From assembly GCA_964458085.1 (NCBI GenBank), contig CAYWFF010000003.1:1-53647 (forward strand): DNA of 53,647 nucleotides. The letters are read 5' to 3'. The notes under the pieces were generated by a model. That model saw only the letters and a list, made by a program, of their open reading frames with translations. It searched no databases and was not told the origin of the DNA. Made by a program: the position numbers and the translations under genes. Positions 42,172 through 51,630 of the stretch are shown piece after piece (position 1 is the first letter of the stretch; each line of letters begins with the position of its first letter). Origin of the DNA: CAYWFF01 sp964458085. Its GTDB lineage: Bacteria > Patescibacteriota > Microgenomatia > UBA8517.

Positions 42172-43212
42172 ATGGAGAAAGATAAACAATTAATAAGTAG
42201 AAGAGATTTTCTAAAACTTGGCCCACTGCTATTAACAGCAGCAGGAGTTGCTTATATTGAGAATAAATATGACCCCATAAGTGAACTTTTAGAACCTTCA
42301 ACAGCACATGCAAAAGTAGAGGTTCCGACAGACGGCGAGACTGGACCTCCGCGCGATGCTCTCGCCGACTTATTTGAAGGTACAGAAAAATTACTTACAA
42401 CGGTTCCTTTTATGAATATTTATGTTGATAAGACAACATCTACCGGAGAATGGGTTAACCCCATAGAACTCGTGGTTCAGGATGAGGCTAGAATGCATAC
42501 TATTCATGGCGAGATAATTCGACAAGTTGTTAGTCATTCGGGTCAAAATATAGACACAACTTCGATTGATAACTGTTTAAATGATATAAGACGAAAACAG
42601 CAATCAGGTGAAGAGATTAAAATTCCATATGTTGATATAGAAAACGGATTACCTGTACAAAAGGAGGCAATTCTGGGTCACGTTTCTTTTACCGGTTCAG
42701 AGGCTACTAACGATTTGAAATTTGATCCGGACGGAGTCGGTTTTGTCTACCATCACCTTATAAAAGATAGAAACAAAATTAATCAAAGTGATATTAAACC
42801 AAGATATGCAATCGGGAATAATAATAAAGATACCGGAAACATTCAAACCTATCTTGAGTATGCTTTTAGACAAGAACAAAAAGCATTTCATGTATATGGT
42901 ATATCATGGACACATCCGACTTATTTAATAGATCCTGAATTTGAATATACATTTGCTTATACTGATAAGCAGTCACGAGAAGAAAATATTTTAACTTCCA
43001 ACATGCTAGCACAGCAAGCCATATGGACAGTATCTGCAAATAAACAAATACAAACTTTATCGCTTCCACCACATCTTAGAGTTGTTTCAAATTTAAATTC
43101 TTATAATTTTAGTGGACAGTTTTCACCTATAATGGAACATTGGGCAAATACAATTATAAATGGACAAAATGTCTGGTCACATTACCTCAATTACGTTGAA
43201 CCAAAGGGTTGA
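42172..43212 (+). CDS. exported protein with a twin-arginine-type signal
   Basis: This 346-residue protein has an N terminus with SRRDFLK, an exact match to the Tat consensus, followed by a mild hydrophobic stretch (LGPLLLTAAGVAYIE) and a possible AHA cleavage site near residue 47. The rest has no recognised domain. It is polar, with a possible beta-rich core (GEWVNPIELVVQDEARMHT, AILGHVSFTGSEATNDL, FVYHHLIKDRN). No cofactor motif is seen. An operator-like repeat and a hairpin over the ribosome site precede it, so expression looks tightly controlled. No Tat translocase genes are in the window. Confidence 0.75.
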   Translation: MEKDKQLISRRDFLKLGPLLLTAAGVAYIENKYDPISELLEPSTAHAKVEVPTDGETGPPRDALADLFEGTEKLLTTVPFMNIYVDKTTSTGEWVNPIELVVQDEARMHTIHGEIIRQVVSHSGQNIDTTSIDNCLNDIRRKQQSGEEIKIPYVDIENGLPVQKEAILGHVSFTGSEATNDLKFDPDGVGFVYHHLIKDRNKINQSDIKPRYAIGNNNKDTGNIQTYLEYAFRQEQKAFHVYGISWTHPTYLIDPEFEYTFAYTDKQSREENILTSNMLAQQAIWTVSANKQIQTLSLPPHLRVVSNLNSYNFSGQFSPIMEHWANTIINGQNVWSHYLNYVEPKG

Positions 43213-43236
43213 AAAGTCTTCACATAATACTGTAGT

Positions 43237-43265
43237 TTGACTCTTACTTTTAGGTATCGTATGCT
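43237..43265 (+). promoter_or_regulatory. promoter of the 1025-residue surface protein
   Basis: TTGACT at 43237-43242, 17-bp spacer, TATGCT at 43260-43265. The start is near 43272, giving a leader of about 28 nt. Confidence 0.65.
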
Positions 43266-43299
43266 TTAATTCAAGAAAGATAGGTGAGCTTACGCTGCC

Positions 43300-46200
43300 A
43301 TGTTTTTTAAAAAACAGATCGAAACCGTTAACGATTCAAATATAACAAAAAGCAAAATACCATTTATTTATTTTCTTAAGAATGATTATGCACTTGTTGT
43401 GGTGCTTTTTATCGTTCTTTTTCTAACTGCAGGACTACTTTGGTTTTATATAACCCAAACAAAACATACTCCAATAGTTGACAAACAAGGAACAGTTACA
43501 TCTTTGGCAATCGATACTGAAATAAACGGTATATACATTAAACCTGAAAGTTTAAATACCGAAATGATTAGGCAAGTTTTAGATACAGTGGGGCTGACTT
43601 CAGACAACCTGTACTTTGATTTCAATTCTTTAGATCATGTTAATCCTTTAAAAGTAACCGTCACTTTTAAAGACATACGAAAAATAAATTCAGAAGTGCA
43701 AAAGTCTTTATCAATGATCGTCAGAGGCAAAGAGGGTGAATTGGTAAAAGGTATTACATCAGAATTTTCTTCCGAAAGTCGATACTTAAATTATAATGTT
43801 TACAACAACCCGGATATATTTCCAAATCAGGAAGATAATAATGTAAGCAGAATATTGAGCTTAGATTTAATACAAGTTCTTTATTATGCTTCATTAAAAA
43901 CCGGTAATGGCGATATTTATAAACCTTCCCAAATAGCAAGCGAAATACTTGGTACAGAAAACGTGCTATTTGAAGTCGAAGTAGACTCAGATGTTTTGTT
44001 TAATTTTGAAAACACAACATCTATTTTTCTGAAAGTTTTATCTTTATTTAACCCTCCTGAAGTATCAGCTCAATCTTGTGGTGGGTATTATACTTGCGGA
44101 AGTGCAACTTCCACATGTACTTGTTCAATTAGCGGTGGTTCTTGTAGTGTAGGCGGTTCTGTTTGCGCTTCAGGTGGCGGAATATGTGGTTGCACTTTTG
44201 ATGCCTGTCACGAAGAAGATCCTGCGGTGCCTAAAAGTTGTGTAGGATTACCTGAAATTGAGTGCAGATCAAGCAGCCATGGCTGTGCTACTTCTCAATG
44301 TACTGCTTATAACGGTTGCACTTGGGGAGGATCCGGTACACCTCCTCCCGCAGACGGTTGCGGAGTTATTTCAGGTACCCCGCCTTCTTCATGGCAATGC
44401 GGAGGCGCATGTAATGGCGGCTATGAATGTAAAAAAGTTGATGATGAGCCTTGGTGTAAATGTTTAAGTACAAGCTGTAACACCAACGTTACGGGTAGAG
44501 TTGTATTAGATCAGAACAATAACGGAGTAAGAGATGCAGGAGATGTGCTGATAGAGCGTCCGGGAAAGGATTGCGGAAGTGCATTAAATATTGACGGTGT
44601 TGAAATCCATTATGCAAGCGAGATTAATAGCGGAGCGTTGCTTTACAACACCCACTGTGACTCTGATTTTTCGCCTTATTATGAATTCAATATAGGAAGC
44701 GGAGGGTATTATAATTTCAGAATCCCCGGCTATATTATCCGTGATACTTGGGGGAATATTGGTGAAGCTTGTAGCTTAAACGCTAACGGTTCTGTATTTT
44801 GCAATATAGCAGGCTGTACTAACAACAACGAAATTTACTTTCTTATTTCCAATGCTCCGCCCGCACCAGTTTGCGAGTCCTATGAGACGGTGCAGTTGGC
44901 AAGAAGTACAGCTTCTGAAACTTGTACGTATCCTGCTTGGACATCAACACCCAAACCTCCAGCATGCTATACATCTAACCCTACAGTTAACGTCAGAAGT
45001 AATGCGCCCACTGCTTTAGAAATGCGTTTTGTAGAAAAGAGCATATCAACAAACTGCGGAACGGTATCAGATTCGGACCCCGGTTGGAGCTCTTGGCAAG
45101 GCTATAACTCAAGCGTTTCTTTTAGTTTGAATTCAACACTAGGAGACAAACAGCTTTGCGCTCAATATAGAAGCTGCCCTTCACAAGGCTGTTGGAGTGA
45201 GACCTGCGGATCTACAATTACTTACGAAACGTGCAGCATTCAAATTGCATCTCCTCTACCAAACTTAGTGGCGGGAACCAGTTCAATTGTAACAGTGTCA
45301 TCTATTCCATCTTATTTAGCTACAAACAATCTATTGCGTACGACTTTTAGCTCTACAAATCCATCCGTGGCAACTGTCTGCGATCCTGCAATTTATCCAT
45401 TAAACTGCCCCTCAACGTCCTCTTTTTCATCATATTTAGATACAAATACTCCATATAGAGCCAGAGTAACTGCTGTTAGTGCTGGTGATATAAACATCGT
45501 TACCACAGCGACCGTCCCATCTCATGGCATAATTTGTCAGTCAGATTTAGAACCACTAACTACTTTAAACCCATCACCCTGGTGGCAGGCAAAATACGGT
45601 TCTATTATTTCAGCTATTGGAAGTGTAAGCTCACCTATTTCTCCTGACACACCGGAAGAAAACCGGTTTTTAGTTTTAAGTTCAATCATAGCTCCGATAT
45701 TTGATCCAGGCGTGGTAATTGCGGGTCAAGATATTTCAGTTGAACCACCGAACGCGTATTCTGTTGAAGAATGGAATTCAAAAAGCCCGAACAGTGCTAA
45801 TGTTAATTTATCCAAATTCATCTCTTACGATGAATTCAATAATAAAATTGAAAATCTGAATAAAATTTCTATCGGGCCAAATATTTCTTCAACTGAACTG
45901 CAAAGCGGAACTGCTCAAAAAGGATACTTCGTTTATGAATACACAGGTAGCTCAACTTTATCCATAAATGGGGATGTAAATATTCCTGCAGGGAGAAAAG
46001 TAATAATAGTTGTTCCAAACGCTAGCGTAAACATCACGGGAAATATTAATGTAGTCAAAGGCCAAAGTTTCTTTATGTTAATTACAAGAAATAACATATC
46101 TGTTTTACCTGCAGTTACAAATCTTGAGGGAATATATTTTGCAGAAAGGAATTTTAATGTACTAAAATCCACATCAGGTGCTGACGTTCCTTTAAATATC

Positions 46201-46377
46201 CGGGGAAGTGTTGCGGCAGCAATGTCTAGTTCATATTCCGTCAATTTGGAACGTGATCTGGAGGCAGGCAATGTAACTGCACCTTCGGAAACTTTTGAAT
46301 ATGCTGCCGATCAAATACTAATGATGCCTTCTTTCTTCTCTGAAATCCCCGTCACCTGGCAGGAAGTATCGCCCTAA
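43300..46377 (+). CDS. giant membrane-anchored Cys-rich surface protein
   Basis: This 1025-residue protein has a cytoplasmic N terminus, one membrane helix (about 28-50) and a long exterior part. A Cys-rich block (about 258-400) has many CxC and CxxC pairs (TCTCSISGGSC, CSVGGSVC, GGICGC, CKC). Next is an SdrD B-like domain (GRVVLDQNNNGVRDAGDVLI, about 400-500). Further Cys-bearing repeats follow. The C-terminal part (about 865-1025) is beta-rich with INGDVNIPAGRKVIIVV, NIRGSVAAAMSS and a final VTWQEVSP, a closing motif I associate with large Patescibacteria surface proteins. Disulfide-stabilised adhesion or wall function is inferred. It follows the Tat-signal gene after 87 nt with its own promoter. 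Confidence 0.82.
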   Translation: MFFKKQIETVNDSNITKSKIPFIYFLKNDYALVVVLFIVLFLTAGLLWFYITQTKHTPIVDKQGTVTSLAIDTEINGIYIKPESLNTEMIRQVLDTVGLTSDNLYFDFNSLDHVNPLKVTVTFKDIRKINSEVQKSLSMIVRGKEGELVKGITSEFSSESRYLNYNVYNNPDIFPNQEDNNVSRILSLDLIQVLYYASLKTGNGDIYKPSQIASEILGTENVLFEVEVDSDVLFNFENTTSIFLKVLSLFNPPEVSAQSCGGYYTCGSATSTCTCSISGGSCSVGGSVCASGGGICGCTFDACHEEDPAVPKSCVGLPEIECRSSSHGCATSQCTAYNGCTWGGSGTPPPADGCGVISGTPPSSWQCGGACNGGYECKKVDDEPWCKCLSTSCNTNVTGRVVLDQNNNGVRDAGDVLIERPGKDCGSALNIDGVEIHYASEINSGALLYNTHCDSDFSPYYEFNIGSGGYYNFRIPGYIIRDTWGNIGEACSLNANGSVFCNIAGCTNNNEIYFLISNAPPAPVCESYETVQLARSTASETCTYPAWTSTPKPPACYTSNPTVNVRSNAPTALEMRFVEKSISTNCGTVSDSDPGWSSWQGYNSSVSFSLNSTLGDKQLCAQYRSCPSQGCWSETCGSTITYETCSIQIASPLPNLVAGTSSIVTVSSIPSYLATNNLLRTTFSSTNPSVATVCDPAIYPLNCPSTSSFSSYLDTNTPYRARVTAVSAGDINIVTTATVPSHGIICQSDLEPLTTLNPSPWWQAKYGSIISAIGSVSSPISPDTPEENRFLVLSSIIAPIFDPGVVIAGQDISVEPPNAYSVEEWNSKSPNSANVNLSKFISYDEFNNKIENLNKISIGPNISSTELQSGTAQKGYFVYEYTGSSTLSINGDVNIPAGRKVIIVVPNASVNITGNINVVKGQSFFMLITRNNISVLPAVTNLEGIYFAERNFNVLKSTSGADVPLNIRGSVAAAMSSSYSVNLERDLEAGNVTAPSETFEYAADQILMMPSFFSEIPVTWQEVSP

Positions 46378-46428
46378 ATTTAAAAAGCATTACTAATGAC
46401 CATTCCTAATCATTAATTTATTATATTC

Positions 46429-47040
46429 TTATGCAACTGCTTCGCTGTATTTCCTGCTTACAGCCTCCCAATTGACCACATTCCACCAGGCTGAAATATA
46501 ATCCTTACGTTTATTCTGATATTTCAAATAGTATGCATGTTCCCACACATCAAGTCCCAGAACTGGCACATGTCCCTGCATCAACGGAGAGTCCTGATTT
46601 GCAGTGCTGTAGATTTCTAAGTTTTTACTATTTAAAACTAACCATACCCATCCGCTCCCAAATCTGCCCATTGCCTCGCCTGTGAATTTTTCTTTAAATG
46701 TTTCATAATCGGTAAAAGTTTCATTAAAAAGTTTTTCAAATTCTCCGGAAGGCTTAGTATTTTTTTCAGGAGCCATAATCTCCCAAAAAAGCGAGTGATT
46801 GGCATGGCCGCCGCCGTTATCCTGAACCTGTTTTTGCCTGTCGTCCGGCAGGGAATCTATTTCTAACAGCAGTTTTTCTACCGGATAATTCTGATATTGC
46901 GATAGTCCGTCAAGCGCCGTATTTAGTTTTTCTACATACGAACCATGATGTTTTGTGTGATGAATTTCCATAGTTGCAGAGTCAATAAACGGTTCAAGCG
47001 CGCTGTATGCGTATTTTAATTCGGGTAATTCGTAAGGCAC
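46429..47040 (-). CDS. sodA: superoxide dismutase, Mn type predicted
   Basis: This 203-residue Fe/Mn-SOD has ligands H27 (MEIHHTKHHGSYV), H82 (GGGHANHSLFW), D164 and H168 (LDVWEHAYYLKYQNKR). The second-shell Gln is at Q149 (STANQDSPL), the position typical of Mn forms, and Gly 76-78 before the HANH motif agrees with that. It removes superoxide. Its presence means the cell meets oxygen at least at times. It is a single gene, convergent with the surface-protein gene. Confidence 0.95.
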   Translation of the reverse strand: MPYELPELKYAYSALEPFIDSATMEIHHTKHHGSYVEKLNTALDGLSQYQNYPVEKLLLEIDSLPDDRQKQVQDNGGGHANHSLFWEIMAPEKNTKPSGEFEKLFNETFTDYETFKEKFTGEAMGRFGSGWVWLVLNSKNLEIYSTANQDSPLMQGHVPVLGLDVWEHAYYLKYQNKRKDYISAWWNVVNWEAVSRKYSEAVA

Positions 47041-47099
47041 TATAATTAAAACTAACAGTATATTTACTGTTGAATGGTAAGAACTACGTAAGGTTTTTG

Positions 47100-47303
47100 T
47101 TAAGTGAAGAGATTTATAATTACATACAATACAACTGCTAATATAAATGAACTTCCGAGCGGAATATATACCCGCGGACCGACCTTTTTAATATAAAGGT
47201 CACCTGGAAGCAAAAACGGGGTTCCGACATTTCGGCTGTTTAAATACAGGAAAAAAGCAAACGATATTGCATACAGCAGTAAAAATGTTTTAAGTATTGT
47301 CAT
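47100..47303 (-). CDS. DUF2905-like small membrane protein
   Basis: This is a protein of about 67 residues with two membrane helices around a conserved centre: GTPFLLPGDLYIKKVGPRVY then IPLGSSFILAVVLYVII. This matches DUF2905 (LPGDi.i....f.iPl..s...S). The ATG at 47303 with AGAGG upstream gives the family length; an ATG at 47330 or a TTG at 47357 would add residues that do not fit. It lies directly behind the PIG-L gene. Its function is unknown. Confidence 0.65.
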   Translation of the reverse strand: MTILKTFLLLYAISFAFFLYLNSRNVGTPFLLPGDLYIKKVGPRVYIPLGSSFILAVVLYVIINLFT

Positions 47304-47357
47304 ATCCTCTTTACTAAAAAAGTTTAGCATGTATAAACTTTTAAATACCAGAGGCAA

Positions 47358-48092
47358 TCAAGTTTGTTTGGTAATTTTAAAAGGGACAAATTCAAAAGGA
47401 TAATTACGTTTGAAGCTTACTGCATGGTACAGTTCCCTGGGTTCTTTAAAAAACAATAAAAACATCTGCAAACGGAATTTTAAACCCTGCATCTGGCTTT
47501 TGTGTGAATAAATAGCCTGCAGTTTTTTTATGGTCATAGCCATTGAAAGCCGTAATTCATATCTCGGTGAATTGGCGTACTTCATGGCATTGTTTGTTTT
47601 TAAGAACTTTTTTTCAATATCCAGAGGTACGCGCCACAACAAAACAGGCTTTTTTTGAAATTTATGTAGTAATTTATAACTTTCTACAGAAAGAGCTATA
47701 TGGTCGGGGTGTCCCGTCAAACCGCTGCGGTCAAAAGTTACAACAATAGCGGGTTTAATTTGATATAAGTGTTTTTTAACTTCAGTATGCCAATTTTCTA
47801 CGGAAATTTTAAGTTTTGTATCCCCAAAATCATCATGGATTACAGTATCTATTTTTAAAAGTTTTGCTGCGTTCATCAGTTCTTTTTCCCGAATTTCAGA
47901 TAATTTTCCCTTTTTAAGTGCATTTAAGCCTTTCTCCCCTTTTGTGAGGCATAAAAGAACAATATGCATATTGAAACGCTTGGCCTCCTGAATTAATCCG
48001 CCCGAAACAAAACTTTCATCATCGGGGTGGGCAAAAAGCAAAAGCATAGTTTTTCCTTTATGTCTTTTGCAAAGATTGGTAATCAGTTTCAT
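47358..48092 (-). CDS. PIG-L family deacetylase
   Basis: This 244-residue zinc deacetylase of the LmbE/PIG-L type has the metal motif FAHPDDESFVSGG at 20-32 and the second ligand segment RSGLTGHPDHIALS. Family members remove acetyl groups from N-acetylglucosamine-linked lipids, mycothiol precursors or similar small molecules. The substrate is not predictable. A TATAAT lies close to the ATG. A DUF2905-like gene follows directly. Confidence 0.92.
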   Translation of the reverse strand: MKLITNLCKRHKGKTMLLLFAHPDDESFVSGGLIQEAKRFNMHIVLLCLTKGEKGLNALKKGKLSEIREKELMNAAKLLKIDTVIHDDFGDTKLKISVENWHTEVKKHLYQIKPAIVVTFDRSGLTGHPDHIALSVESYKLLHKFQKKPVLLWRVPLDIEKKFLKTNNAMKYANSPRYELRLSMAMTIKKLQAIYSHKSQMQGLKFRLQMFLLFFKEPRELYHAVSFKRNYPFEFVPFKITKQT

Positions 48093-48219
48093 AAAATTTA
48101 AAGGTGATTATACTATAAAATATTTATAGCAAAACAAACGTTTCACTTTTCTTTATTAATAGATACAATAGACTTATATAACACTTGATTCAGTGTAAGA
48201 AAGTATGAGATTATAACCT

Positions 48220-49218
48220 ATGGACTCGAATGATAAAAATAATGCAAATCCGGAACCGGCACCTGCAGAACCGGAAACATTGGCTGTGCCAGGACAAACA
48301 GCACAAGCCCACCCTTTCGACCAGGAATTGAATTCTCCGCCTCCTCCCCAAATTACGGAAGTGGCTCCTAACACAGAAGAAGCCCAAGTTCAGCAACCTG
48401 CTGAAAATACTGAACCCGATCAGGCTGAAGAGTCACCTTCCGGACAAAGTGAGGTTGTGGGAACCTATAAACCTTCACGTATACCTGTACTGACTATATT
48501 AATACTTCTTGTAACTTTAATAATTGCCGTAGGTTTGGTTTATTTCGGTTATCAGGCAATGCAGGGAAATACCAATTTCATTTCAAATATAATAGGTACC
48601 GATTCCCAGTCTCCCGTTCCCACTGAAACGGAAAAACAAAGTGAAATAACGCTTGTTGAAGGCAGTGTTTATGAAGTAACGTCAGATGCTGACTATAACG
48701 TTTTGGTTTCAAAAGAGGATTATCCGGAAGCCGGAATAATCGGTTTTGCAAAAGTAACCACTTCACCCGATAAACAATATATGTGTTTTGAGTCATATTC
48801 TCCCGCGCCTTCTCCCAGATTGTATATCTCTCCCGTAAAAGACGGAACTGTCTCTGCGGTTGGGGATAATTACCGCAACTGCGCTTTCACTCCCGACAGC
48901 AAAAGAATAGTTTTTACGGATACCCCCACACTGACCGAAGACACGCATATATATCTTTATACAATTGAAAGCGGAGATTTAGTCAATTTAACTGAGGATT
49001 TGGATTTAACTGACACAGTCAATACTTATGCAATAGAAGGCTTCTCAGATGACGGAGCGACTCTTGAATGTAGCGTAACTACATATCAGGGTACAAATGC
49101 AAACGAAGAGGCTTGCGCTCTTGATATTTCTTCAGTTGAGTCCGGAAACAGTCCCGATATATCTCCAGTTTTAAATGATGAGGAAGAAGGCGGAGAGGGA
49201 GACGTCTTACTTTTGTAA
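48220..49218 (+). CDS. membrane-anchored protein with TolB/WD40-like strands
   Basis: This 332-residue protein has a cytoplasmic Pro/Glu/Ala/Gln-rich tail of about 85 residues, one membrane helix (VLTILILLVTLIIAVGLVYF, about 90-110) and an exterior domain. The exterior part has two blade-like repeats, TSPDKQYMCFESY and TPDSKRIVFTDT, followed by HIYLYTIESGDLVNLT, as in TolB/WD40-like propellers, but too few for a full propeller. The C terminus is acidic (NDEEEGGEGD). It ends with a 12-nt overlap with the convergent SipW gene. Its partner is unknown. Confidence 0.7.
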   Translation: MDSNDKNNANPEPAPAEPETLAVPGQTAQAHPFDQELNSPPPPQITEVAPNTEEAQVQQPAENTEPDQAEESPSGQSEVVGTYKPSRIPVLTILILLVTLIIAVGLVYFGYQAMQGNTNFISNIIGTDSQSPVPTETEKQSEITLVEGSVYEVTSDADYNVLVSKEDYPEAGIIGFAKVTTSPDKQYMCFESYSPAPSPRLYISPVKDGTVSAVGDNYRNCAFTPDSKRIVFTDTPTLTEDTHIYLYTIESGDLVNLTEDLDLTDTVNTYAIEGFSDDGATLECSVTTYQGTNANEEACALDISSVESGNSPDISPVLNDEEEGGEGDVLLL

Positions 49219-49797
49219 ACCCCGTACCACATTTTTTAATGTCACACTTCCCGACTGCTTTTCTGTAAGCAAGAGCGCTGCATAGATAACTAAACTTGCT
49301 GCAGGTATAAGTATCAGAAATAAAAAACCCAAAGAAGTTTGCAGGAAAACCCAAACGTGCCCCACAAAAGGTATTACAAAAAACACTTTTCCCACTATTT
49401 GCTCACTTGCAATTAACTTTTCATCAGGCGTGATATTGGCATCACCCTTTACAAGCGCAAGTATGGTTTGGTTGACAGGCATATAAGTGACAATCCTGTG
49501 TGTTATATATGTCTTTAAGTCAACTCCCGTATTTTCATTTACCGCCCTGTATGTAACAATGTCTCCCGCTGAATAATTTTCAGTCTGCTTTGTAAGTATA
49601 ATACTTCCGCGTTTAATTGCAGGTTCCATTGAACCTGTTCTTATGGCGCTAATCCTGACACCCTGCGTTCGGCCTATAAATAAAAGTACCGAAAGGGCTG
49701 TAAATATTCCTATTAGAAGAGTTAATAGTCCGAACGGAATATGAAAGAAAAGTATTTTTGGTGTTGTTTTGGCAGCCAGTTTTTGTACTTTTTGCAT
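49207..49797 (-). CDS. SipW-type signal peptidase I
   Basis: This 196-residue membrane protease of the archaeal/ER type has the nucleophile S56 in RTGSMEP, His at H100 in THRIV (Lys in the usual bacterial type) and D119 in KGDAN. Membrane helices lie near 20-42 and 150-180. SipW enzymes process TasA/camelysin-type proteins. Two such proteins are encoded about 600 and 2600 nt away on the other strand, each with the matching signal peptide. This makes a substrate relationship likely. Confidence 0.92.
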   Translation of the reverse strand: MQKVQKLAAKTTPKILFFHIPFGLLTLLIGIFTALSVLLFIGRTQGVRISAIRTGSMEPAIKRGSIILTKQTENYSAGDIVTYRAVNENTGVDLKTYITHRIVTYMPVNQTILALVKGDANITPDEKLIASEQIVGKVFFVIPFVGHVWVFLQTSLGFLFLILIPAASLVIYAALLLTEKQSGSVTLKNVVRGLQK

Positions 49798-49863
49798 AAT
49801 ACTATTAGATAAATAATAAGGGTGTAATTATACAATTTTGTAAGAAAAGAAGCTATTATAAAT

Positions 49864-50181
49864 TTAATTAAAACTTTTGAGAAAGTTACGATAAACGTTT
49901 TTNNNNNNNNNNNNNNNNNNNNNNNNNNNNNNNNNNNNNNNNNNNNNNNNNNNNNNNNNNNNNNNNNNNNNNNNNNNNNNNNNNNNNNNNNNNNNNNNNN
50001 NNCTGGGAAACAGGCGAAAAAGCAAATCCTTTTCGGATATAATTCCCACTACTTTGCCTTTTTTGGAAACAACGGGAATTCCTGAAATACGATTGCGGAT
50101 AAGAACTGAGAGAATGGCTTTAAATGAAGCGTCCTCGGCGACCGTAGTTACTTTTGTGCTCATCACCTGTCTTACGAGCAT
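49864..50181 (-). CDS. CBS-domain protein, interrupted by a scaffold gap
   Basis: About 60 residues are readable before the gap: RQVMSTKVTTVAEDASFKAI, LIRNRISGIPVVSKKGK, VVGIISEKDLLFRLFP, a classic CBS motif that binds adenine nucleotides. A second CBS motif would be expected after it, within the missing part. The few codons past the gap (NVYRNFLKSFN) are in an unproven frame. The start is the ATG at 50181 (MLVRQVMSTK). Its role is likely sensing of energy state; the partner is unknown. Confidence 0.7.
   Translation of the reverse strand: MLVRQVMSTKVTTVAEDASFKAILSVLIRNRISGIPVVSKKGKVVGIISEKDLLFRLFPXXXXXXXXXXXXXXXXXXXXXXXXXXXXXXXXXXKNVYRNFLKSFN
49903..50002. other. scaffold gap of exactly 100 N
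   Basis: A run of 100 N inside the CBS gene; true length unknown. Confidence 0.98.
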
Positions 50182-50276
50182 GTATAACACACTATACCAC
50201 CCTTTTTAAATTTTACGCAACTGATATCTACTATAAAGACAATATTTCTATTTACCGATATCGGTGTCAACAACTA

Positions 50277-50305
50277 TTGACAGCAATTAACTGCAGTGAT
50301 AACGT
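50277..50305 (+). promoter_or_regulatory. predicted promoter of the first TasA-like gene
   Basis: TTGACA at 50277-50282, 17-bp spacer, then TAACGT at 50300-50305 with a TGn extension. The -35 is perfect and the -10 is weak. The leader would be about 100 nt. Confidence 0.5.
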
Positions 50306-50373
50306 AATAGCAGTTGATACTGCCCTATCATCCATGAATATGTGGAAAAATACACTGTTTGATATTGCAGTTG

Positions 50374-50401
50374 AAAACCGGCAAAACCAGCCGGTTTTTT
50401 T
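50374..50401 (+). terminator. intrinsic terminator in the leader of the first TasA-like gene
   Basis: AAAACCGGC and GCCGGTTTT pair over 9 bp around a 7-nt loop, followed by a T run. It ends 11 nt before the ATG at 50413, so it lies in the leader, not after a gene. It may act as an attenuator. Confidence 0.7.
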
Positions 50402-50412
50402 GTGTTAAAAAC

Positions 50413-51630
50413 ATGAAGAAAATATTAGGAAGCGTCATCAGCATTGCAGTTGTGAGCCTGATTACAATAGGTTTAACCAATGCATATTTTTCAGACACGG
50501 AAGTGTCTTCTGACAACACTTTCACGGCAGGAAAAATCGATTTGCTTATCGGAAACCAAAGCTACTACAACGGCTCCGAAAACTCTAACACTTCCTGGGC
50601 ACCTGATGAAGATATGAAGCTGTTTTTTAATTTCAGTGATGTCAAGCCGGGAGACTGGGGGGAAGATACTATTTCACTTGAATCGGATGACAACGACGCC
50701 TGGGTTTGTATGGATATCAGTTTAACTAAAGATGATGAAAACACGGCAATTGAACCTGAACTTTCTGAAGGAGATATAGCTGATTTTGTAAGTGATACGT
50801 ATCAGGAAAGTCTTTTTGACGGTGAACTTGGAAGTCAAATTAATTTTGTTTTTTGGGCAGATGATGGGGACAATGTTTTAGAAAGTGATGAAACCGGAAA
50901 AATATTCATAGATAATAAATCTTTGGTTCAAATTGCAGCTGAACGTATTTTTCCTCTGGCAGATTCATCAATAAACGTTTGGACTAATAACACTAACGAA
51001 GCAATGGCTGGCGCACAATCCTACCATATCGGTAAAGCGTGGTGCTTTGGTCAGCTCAGCTATTTACCGGTTGATCAGGGAACAAACGATCCAACAATTA
51101 ATTCCGGTATAATTTGTAACGGAGGAAATGTAAACAACACTACACAAAGCGACTCTCTGTTAGGAGACATAGTTTTTTCAGCGGTCCAATCGCGCAATAA
51201 TCCCGACTTTTACTGTAAAAATGAAATCGACTCCTTTTCACTTCCTACCAATACGGCTGACACAATTTACTCAAACTTTCCTCTTGAGCTAAATAAAAAA
51301 TACTTAATAAAAGTTGAGGGTACTTATACTTACGGACCTAATTGTCCCGAACAACCCGGCAATTGTCTTAATGATGCAGAATGGAGTTTTCGGCCGGCTT
51401 GGAGTTTTGGACCAGGATGGAGGTTGTTGGAAGAAGTTTCTTCACATCCTGAAGGACTTGATGTAATGGTAGATGATTCAAATGTGAACTGGGGTTCTTT
51501 AAATCTAGTAGACCATACTTATTCCATTATTTACACCGGTAATGGTTCTCCTGCCGGTTTTTCAATATTTGACGATATTTATCCCGATAATATCGGTAAT
51601 TTAACAATTACTATTTTTGAGCTGCCCTGA
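50413..51630 (+). CDS. TasA/camelysin-like secreted protein 1
   Basis: This 405-residue protein has a SipW-type signal peptide (KKILGSVISIAVVSLITIGL, cleaved before AYFSDTE) and then the TasA hallmark FSDTEVSSDNTFTAGKIDL. Later segments include FFNFSDVKPGDWGEDTISLE, a Ca-loop-like WADDGDNVLESDETG and SYHIGKAWCFGQLSY. TasA-like proteins form extracellular amyloid-like fibres or camelysin-type surface layers. A C-terminal part (about 275-405) is specific to this protein and may be a carbohydrate-binding-like beta domain. The start is the ATG that opens the signal peptide. No Shine-Dalgarno is visible. Its stop overlaps the next start as TGATG. Confidence 0.88.
   Translation: MKKILGSVISIAVVSLITIGLTNAYFSDTEVSSDNTFTAGKIDLLIGNQSYYNGSENSNTSWAPDEDMKLFFNFSDVKPGDWGEDTISLESDDNDAWVCMDISLTKDDENTAIEPELSEGDIADFVSDTYQESLFDGELGSQINFVFWADDGDNVLESDETGKIFIDNKSLVQIAAERIFPLADSSINVWTNNTNEAMAGAQSYHIGKAWCFGQLSYLPVDQGTNDPTINSGIICNGGNVNNTTQSDSLLGDIVFSAVQSRNNPDFYCKNEIDSFSLPTNTADTIYSNFPLELNKKYLIKVEGTYTYGPNCPEQPGNCLNDAEWSFRPAWSFGPGWRLLEEVSSHPEGLDVMVDDSNVNWGSLNLVDHTYSIIYTGNGSPAGFSIFDDIYPDNIGNLTITIFELP

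Noticed and set aside
47171..47188. Another copy of the RAYT palindrome (GCGGACCGACC)
   Set aside because: Only the GGACC core is similar, the arms do not pair, and it encodes conserved residues of the DUF2905-like protein.
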